A stretch of DNA of 34,620 bases from Clostridiales bacterium (GTDB taxonomy: Bacteria; Bacillota_A; Clostridia; Christensenellales; Aristaeellaceae), in assembly GCA_024684665.1 (NCBI GenBank), contig JAIKWN010000116.1:1-34620 (forward strand), in the 5' to 3' direction. Below the pieces are notes generated by a model. It was given only the letters and a program-made list of their open reading frames with translations, searched no databases and was not told where the DNA came from. This document shows, piece by piece, positions 30,225-34,620 of the stretch (position 1 is its first letter; each line of letters begins with the position of its first letter). A program made the position numbers and the translations under genes.

Positions 30225-31016
30225 ATGGAAAACGAGGAGCGCATCCGTTCGCGTAGGAGCCGGGAGCAGGAAGAGCAGCCGGCGGCCGAAACACAGGCAT
30301 TTGAAATCGAGGAAGAGGCGGAGGAAATTCCCGCGGCAAAGCAGGAATCCATGCCGGCCGGCGGCGACCTGGGACATGAGATCGCAGAAGGCAAGGCCGC
30401 GCTCGAGGCCCTGTCGGAACTGTTCGCCGGCGCGACCGAGATCCCGCTGGCGCACGCGCGGCTCGTGAGCCAGAAGCGCTTTGAGGACCTTTCCGGACAG
30501 CTTCGCATGAGCCTGCCCCGCATCGTGCGGGATGCAGACCGCATCCTGAACCGCAGGACGGAGATTCTGGACGACGCGGACCAGCGTTCGAAGCGCCAGC
30601 GCGAAGAAGCGGATACCTATGCCCGGAACCGGAAGGAATCCGCCGACACCTACGACCGGCAGACCCGCACGGAGGCGGAGGAATATCGCGGCCGCGTGAT
30701 GGACGAGGCGAACCGGCAGGGGCAGGCCATCCTGCAGGACGCCGAGACCCGGGCGAAGGAGATCATCGAGGCGGCGAACCAGAGGGCGCAGCAGATGACG
30801 GAGCAGAGCGAGATCACGCGGCGCGCCCAGGCCTACGGAAACGAGATCCTGGACGACGCGAGGCGGCAGGCTTCCGCTATGCTGCAGCAGGCTACGCAGA
30901 GGACGGATCTCATGCTGAGCGGCGCGGCGGCCGCCCTTTCCCGCAGTGCGGGGGAAATGTCGAAGCTGCGCGATGATCTGCTCTCCGGCAAGGCGCAGGA
31001 GGGGCAGAAAGCGTAA
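30225..31016 (+). CDS. Coiled-coil protein (ATP-synthase-stalk or DivIVA-like)
   Basis: A 263-residue cytoplasmic protein rich in Glu, Arg, Gln and Ala. Residues about 100-240 are one long predicted coiled coil (for example RILNRRTEILDDADQRSKRQ and EAEEYRGRVMDEANRQGQA), with no membrane segment. Similar proteins follow coaD in many Clostridia and are often annotated as V-type ATPase subunit H-like or DivIVA-like; the first 60 residues are acidic and disordered. The start at 30225 has AAAGGAGG just upstream; in-frame codons before it add an unlikely extension. It follows coaD by 63 bases, with no promoter seen between. A structural role in division or polar growth is a guess. Confidence 0.75.
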   Translation: MENEERIRSRRSREQEEQPAAETQAFEIEEEAEEIPAAKQESMPAGGDLGHEIAEGKAALEALSELFAGATEIPLAHARLVSQKRFEDLSGQLRMSLPRIVRDADRILNRRTEILDDADQRSKRQREEADTYARNRKESADTYDRQTRTEAEEYRGRVMDEANRQGQAILQDAETRAKEIIEAANQRAQQMTEQSEITRRAQAYGNEILDDARRQASAMLQQATQRTDLMLSGAAAALSRSAGEMSKLRDDLLSGKAQEGQKA

Positions 31017-31040
31017 CGCAATATTCTGAAAGGAACAGCC

Positions 31041-32015
31041 ATGAACGATAAGAACACGCTGTATATCGTAGTTCCCTGTTATAAGGAGGAGGCCGTCCTG
31101 CCGGAGACGAGCCGGCAGTTGCGGGAGAAGATGACGCAGCTGATGGCGGAAGGGAAGATCAGCCGGGACAGCCGGGTGATGTTTGTGAACGACGGCTCCC
31201 AGGATCAGACCTGGCCCATCATCAGCCGCTTGCACAAAGAAGAGCCGAATCTGTTCTCCGGGGTGAATCTTTCGAGAAACCGGGGCCATCAGAACGCGCT
31301 GCTGGCCGGGCTTCTTACGGCGGTGAACTTCGCCGACATGATCATCTCTATGGACGCGGACTTGCAGGACGACATTAATGCTGTGGACGCCATGGTGGAC
31401 GCCTATCACGAGGGGTATGATATCGTCTACGGTGTGCGCTCCAAGAGGGAAAAGGACACCTTCTTCAAGCGTTTTACTGCTGAGGGTTTTTATAAGGTCA
31501 TGCGCGCCCTTGGCGTGGACATCGTCTTCAACCACGCAGATTACCGGCTGATGAGCCGCCGCGCGGTGGAAGGGCTTGAGGAATTTACCGAGGTGAACCT
31601 CTTCCTGCGGGGCATCGTACCCCAGATTGGCTACAAGTGGACGACGGTCACCTATGAGCGTGCGGAGCGCTTTGCTGGGGAGAGCAAGTATCCCCTGAAA
31701 AAGATGCTCGCCTTTGCGGCGGACGGCATCACTTCCTTCTCCGTGAAACCCATACGCCTCGTTTTCTCCTGCGGTTTCATCATCTTCCTCGTCAGCCTCA
31801 TTATGTTTATTTATGCGCTTGCGGTGAAAGCCGCCGGGCATTCCACAAATGGCTGGGCGAGCCTCATGGCTTCCATTTGGATGCTTGGCGGGATCCAGCT
31901 TCTGGGTCTCGGCATTGTTGGTGAATACATTGGAAAGATCTACAACGAAACGAAACGCCGTCCCCGCTACATCATCGAGAGCGTCCTCAACAAGAGCAAA
32001 ACGGAGGATGCATGA
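31041..32015 (+). CDS. Family 2 glycosyltransferase, polyprenyl-phosphate sugar synthase type
   Basis: A 324-residue enzyme with the GT-A core at about 1-230: VVPCYKEEAVL, FVNDGSQDQTW, NLSRNRGHQNALLAG and the metal site MDADLQDD. Two C-terminal membrane segments follow (about 236-258 and 271-297), ending EYIGKIYNETKRRPRYIIE. This layout is that of GtrB/DPM1-like enzymes that load glucose or a related sugar on undecaprenyl phosphate at the inner leaflet. The product is the donor used by GT-C enzymes, of which two candidates occur in this window. AAAGGAAC precedes the ATG. Its stop overlaps the next start as ATGA. Confidence 0.92.
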   Translation: MNDKNTLYIVVPCYKEEAVLPETSRQLREKMTQLMAEGKISRDSRVMFVNDGSQDQTWPIISRLHKEEPNLFSGVNLSRNRGHQNALLAGLLTAVNFADMIISMDADLQDDINAVDAMVDAYHEGYDIVYGVRSKREKDTFFKRFTAEGFYKVMRALGVDIVFNHADYRLMSRRAVEGLEEFTEVNLFLRGIVPQIGYKWTTVTYERAERFAGESKYPLKKMLAFAADGITSFSVKPIRLVFSCGFIIFLVSLIMFIYALAVKAAGHSTNGWASLMASIWMLGGIQLLGLGIVGEYIGKIYNETKRRPRYIIESVLNKSKTEDA

Positions 32016-33355
32016 TGGACGCAGTCCTCGTCGTAGCCTTGGGGCCGGACGACGGAAGTCTCCTTTCAGAATCCGCCCTCGCCGCAATGCGGACGGCGAA
32101 GCGCCTCATTTTGCGCACCGGGCGACACGGGGCGGCGGAGCGCCTCTGTAAAAGCGGGACTTCGTTTGAAACCTTGGATGATCTCTACGAAAACGCGGAG
32201 GACTTCGACGAACTGACCGCCGCTGCTTTAAAAAAACTGCTCGCCCTCGCGAAAGAGGGCGGGCTTTGCTATGCCGTACCGGATCCCGCCGGGGACGAAA
32301 CGGTGGCCGCGCTCAGCCGCACGCTTCCCGCCAGATGCCTGCGGGTGCTTCCGGGGGTCACGCAAGCAGAAGCGGCGGCTTGTGCTGCCCTGTCCCTAGG
32401 CATGGATGCGCGGAACTTGCGCTCTGTCAGTGCGATGTCGCTGTCCGAACTGCGTCCCGCTGCTGATGCGCCCCTCGCCGTGACGGAAATCGACGGGCGG
32501 GGGATCGCCTCGGAAGTGAAGCTCTGGCTCTCCGATCTCTTCGATGACGAGATGGATGTCTGCTTCGTTGAAAACGCTGGCGCGCCATGTCCGCAGGGCA
32601 GGCGGATCCCGCTGTGTGATCTGGACCGACAGCCGCATTACGACCACCGCACAACGGTCTTCGTGCCCGCGGTATCCTTCCTTTCCCGCCGGCGCGCGGA
32701 CTATGAGGATCTAGTTGCGGTGGTCGACCACCTGCGGGATCCAGGCGGATGCCCCTGGGACCGGGAGCAGACGCATCACACGCTGCAGCGCTATATGATT
32801 GAAGAAGCCTGCGAGGCAGCGGATGCGATGGACCGGGAAGATCCGGATGCTCTTGCGGACGAACTGGGTGACGTTTTGCTTCAGGTGGTGCTGAACAGCC
32901 GGATAGCGGCGGAGCACCGGGATTTCACCGATCGAGACGTTACCACCGCGATCGTGCGCAAGATGGTTGCGCGACACCCGCACGTCTTTGGGGAAATTCA
33001 TGCGGAAAATCCAGAGAAGGTCACAGGACTATGGGAAGAGATAAAGAAGAAAGAGCGGGGGAACGAGGAAGAAGAAACCGCCGCGGCGAGGATGCGCGCC
33101 GTCCCCGCGTCCCTGCCAGCCCTCATGAGGGCGCAAAAGGTGCAGAAGCGGCAACTTCAAGCCCTCGGAAAAACCCCGGATGCGGAAGAAGCGCTCACCA
33201 TCCTACGGAGGATTCTGGAGAAAAAGGGTCCGAACGAGGCAGAGCTGGGAGAAATCCTGGAAGCAGTCTGTCACTATGCTGAGGCGAAGGGTTGGGATGC
33301 GGAAACCGCGCTGCGCGCGGCTACGGATCGAAGAATATGCAAAGCGGGGGAGTAG
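32012..33355 (+). CDS. mazG: YabN-type MazG: methylase-like domain fused to NTP pyrophosphohydrolase
   Basis: A 447-residue fusion. Residues 1-225 correspond to a tetrapyrrole-methylase-like domain, but its SAM loops are degenerate (ALGPDDGSLL where GLGPGD is usual, and AVPDPAGDE where VPGHP is usual). Residues about 230-350 are a MazG domain: DHLRDPGGCPWDREQTHHTL, then the Mg-binding E264-E265-x2-E268 and E284/D287 (ADELGDVLLQ). The last 90 residues resemble a second MazG domain (LPALMRAQKVQKRQ) that has lost its acidic residues. MazG hydrolyses (d)NTPs to monophosphates in pool cleaning. The start overlaps the glycosyltransferase stop. It is the last gene before the insertion element. Confidence 0.92.
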   Translation: MMDAVLVVALGPDDGSLLSESALAAMRTAKRLILRTGRHGAAERLCKSGTSFETLDDLYENAEDFDELTAAALKKLLALAKEGGLCYAVPDPAGDETVAALSRTLPARCLRVLPGVTQAEAAACAALSLGMDARNLRSVSAMSLSELRPAADAPLAVTEIDGRGIASEVKLWLSDLFDDEMDVCFVENAGAPCPQGRRIPLCDLDRQPHYDHRTTVFVPAVSFLSRRRADYEDLVAVVDHLRDPGGCPWDREQTHHTLQRYMIEEACEAADAMDREDPDALADELGDVLLQVVLNSRIAAEHRDFTDRDVTTAIVRKMVARHPHVFGEIHAENPEKVTGLWEEIKKKERGNEEEETAAARMRAVPASLPALMRAQKVQKRQLQALGKTPDAEEALTILRRILEKKGPNEAELGEILEAVCHYAEAKGWDAETALRAATDRRICKAGE

Positions 33356-33399
33356 TTGCTGTAAAATCGCTTGGTGCGATATGGAAAATAAAAAGCAAG

Positions 33400-34620
33400 A
33401 GCGGAAGAACCAATTATAGGGGCTTTCGCTCTTTGTATGAATATGTAGAGTCTCCTCCGCAACACAAAAAACACAGGAAAGCCAATATCTACGCGGCCCA
33501 TATGGTATAATGGAAGTGCAAGGAAAACTGCGAAAAAGCGGCAAAAAGCTTGCACTGGAGTGAAGGCGGATGTACAGAAAAGAGATCCAGCTTAAGTTCG
33601 AGGATTTTGTTTTTCCGTTCGGAGACTTGGATCCGGAGAACGAGTGGGTGAAGCTGGCGAAGCTGGTACCGTGGGAGACGGTGGAGCGGGAGTACGCGAA
33701 GCAGTTCGTGGACAACGGGCATCCGGCACACTCAGCCCGGATTGCGCTGGGAGCGCTCATCATCAAGCAGCGGCTGAGATGCAGCGACGAATGGACGGTC
33801 CGACATGTGAGCGAGAACCCGTACCTCCAATTTTTCCTGGGCATGAAGGAATACAGCTCGAAGGCACCGTTCGGCGCGTCCACCATGGTGGAATTCCGGA
33901 GGCGGTTTCCGGAAGAAGCGGTTGCTGCGATCCTGGAAGCCAGTATCCCAAAGAAGAAGCGGGATGACGACAAATCCGGGAAGCCCGGGAACCAGGATGG
34001 AGACGGTACGCAATCGGGAAAACCGAAGAACGGCGGTACATTGCTCATGGACGCTACTTGCTGCCCGGCGGACATCGCCTTTCCGCAGGATTTCCAACTG
34101 CTGAACCATGCGCGGGAGCTGCTGGAGGACATCGTCCGGGAGATCAGCAAGGCCCACGGCTGGAAGACACCCCGGATGTACTCGAAGATTGCGCGGAAGT
34201 CTTTCCTGAACCTCTCCAAGAGCAAGAAGCGCTCCGCCAAAGCCATCCGGAAGTGTATCAAACAGCAGCTTCAGTACATCCGCCGGGACATCGGGTACAT
34301 CGCGGACTTTATCCGGAACAGGAGCATCCGGCTTGATCAGAAGGTATACGATCTGTTGAACACGCTGACGACACTCTACGAGCAGCAGCGGTTCATGCTC
34401 GAGCACCGCGTACACAGCGTACCAGATCGGATCGTCAGCATTCGGCAGCCGTGGGTGCGGCCGATCGTCCGGGGCAAGGCGCACGCCAACACGGAGTTCG
34501 GCGCGAAGCTCCATATCAGCATGGTGGACGGCTATGCCCGGATCGAGCGTCTTTCCTTCGACGCATTCAACGAAGTTACAGATTGTTTCAAGGCGGTGGA
34601 AGGCTACCGGGAACGCTATG
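33400..34620 (+). mobile_element. Insertion sequence of the IS5/IS1182 group, left part only
   Basis: The element is recognised by its transposase gene from 33570. Its left boundary is not defined: the 214 bases after mazG (33356-33569) are lower in GC than the neighbours and contain a perfect TATAAT at 33506-33511 but no clear -35, and no terminal inverted repeat can be recognised without the right end, which lies beyond the window. Confidence 0.6.
33570..34620 (+). CDS. IS5/IS1182-like transposase, cut by the window end
   Basis: At least 350 residues in an open frame that runs off the window. The N terminus VPWETVEREYAKQF and the DUF772-type block HPAHSARIALGALIIKQRL, ENPYLQFFLGMKEY and STMVEFRRRF are typical of this DDE transposase group. 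The first catalytic Asp is in LLMDATCCPADIAFPQD (about 155) and the second probably in HISMVDGYARIERLSF near residue 314; the Glu of the triad is beyond the end. A Lys-rich insertion (KKKRDDDKSGKPGNQ) follows the N-terminal domain. GAAGGCGG is close to the ATG. No frameshift is visible in the part present, so the gene may be intact. Full members are about 450-500 residues. Confidence 0.88.
   Translation, partial: MYRKEIQLKFEDFVFPFGDLDPENEWVKLAKLVPWETVEREYAKQFVDNGHPAHSARIALGALIIKQRLRCSDEWTVRHVSENPYLQFFLGMKEYSSKAPFGASTMVEFRRRFPEEAVAAILEASIPKKKRDDDKSGKPGNQDGDGTQSGKPKNGGTLLMDATCCPADIAFPQDFQLLNHARELLEDIVREISKAHGWKTPRMYSKIARKSFLNLSKSKKRSAKAIRKCIKQQLQYIRRDIGYIADFIRNRSIRLDQKVYDLLNTLTTLYEQQRFMLEHRVHSVPDRIVSIRQPWVRPIVRGKAHANTEFGAKLHISMVDGYARIERLSFDAFNEVTDCFKAVEGYRERY

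Noticed and set aside
29646..32087. An 813-codon open frame on the minus strand, the longest in the window
   Set aside because: It is exactly antisense to coaD, the coiled-coil gene and the GT2 gene, all of which have recognised motifs and ribosome binding sites. Its translation is low-complexity His/Arg/Leu-rich, as expected of an antisense frame in GC-rich DNA.

Overview
The window looks like chromosomal DNA of a low-redundancy, roughly 55-60 % GC member of the Bacillota (Clostridia; a Christensenellales-like gut or rumen lineage is my guess, not proven). Reasons: nearly every gene has a strong AGGAGG-type ribosome binding site, several genes start with TTG, genes are packed in long co-directional runs with ATGA overlaps, and the content (YabN-type MazG, rsmD-coaD-coiled-coil cluster, NAGPA-type phosphodiester glycosidases, DUF5711, a thioredoxin-reductase-like flavoprotein without an NADPH motif) fits anaerobic Clostridia. 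No rRNA, tRNA, CRISPR or prophage was seen.

Left part (1-13.7 kb), mixed strands: a membrane acyltransferase (-), a small XRE regulator with its own palindromic promoter, a secreted M23-like protein with an altered active site, a YhcH family protein, murA, a large secreted flavin reductase with two FMN-attachment domains (-), an acylphosphatase/GNAT pair (-), a D-cysteine desulfhydrase-like PLP enzyme, a GT-C-like membrane protein, a thioredoxin-reductase-like flavoprotein and a secreted SH3-domain protein. Of the one gap over 300 bases (1805-2152), 1848-1903 holds two hairpins and 2040-2109 a direct repeat plus a promoter; the AT-rich stretch 1904-2039 shows nothing I recognise.

Centre (13.7-16.4 kb): dnaN-recF, flanked on both sides by DnaA-box clusters. 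The upstream cluster has a perfect DnaA box, a near-perfect one and, 12 nt beyond it, a six-unit run matching the DnaA-trio unwinding element. The downstream cluster has six boxes. Gene strand becomes uniformly + to the right, and sampled lines change from C-rich to G-rich on the + strand. I read this as a likely chromosomal replication origin, unusual because dnaA is not next to dnaN.

Right part (16.4-33.4 kb), all + strand: a long series of envelope, housekeeping and metabolic genes (DUF5711 protein, HAD phosphatase, membrane proteins, CvpA family, N-acetylneuraminate-lyase-like aldolase, DEDD exonuclease, two tandem phosphodiester glycosidases, alanine racemase, 5-formyl-THF cyclo-ligase, rsmD, coaD, a coiled-coil protein, a GT2 polyprenyl-phosphate glycosyltransferase, YabN/MazG). 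The window ends inside an IS5/IS1182-like transposase gene (33.57 kb onward).

Functionally the region joins chromosome replication (origin, clamp, RecF), peptidoglycan precursor supply (murA, alr), envelope sugar chemistry (GT-C, GT2, phosphodiester glycosidases, acyltransferase) and anaerobic flavin redox chemistry (FMN/FAD reductase, thioredoxin-reductase-like protein).
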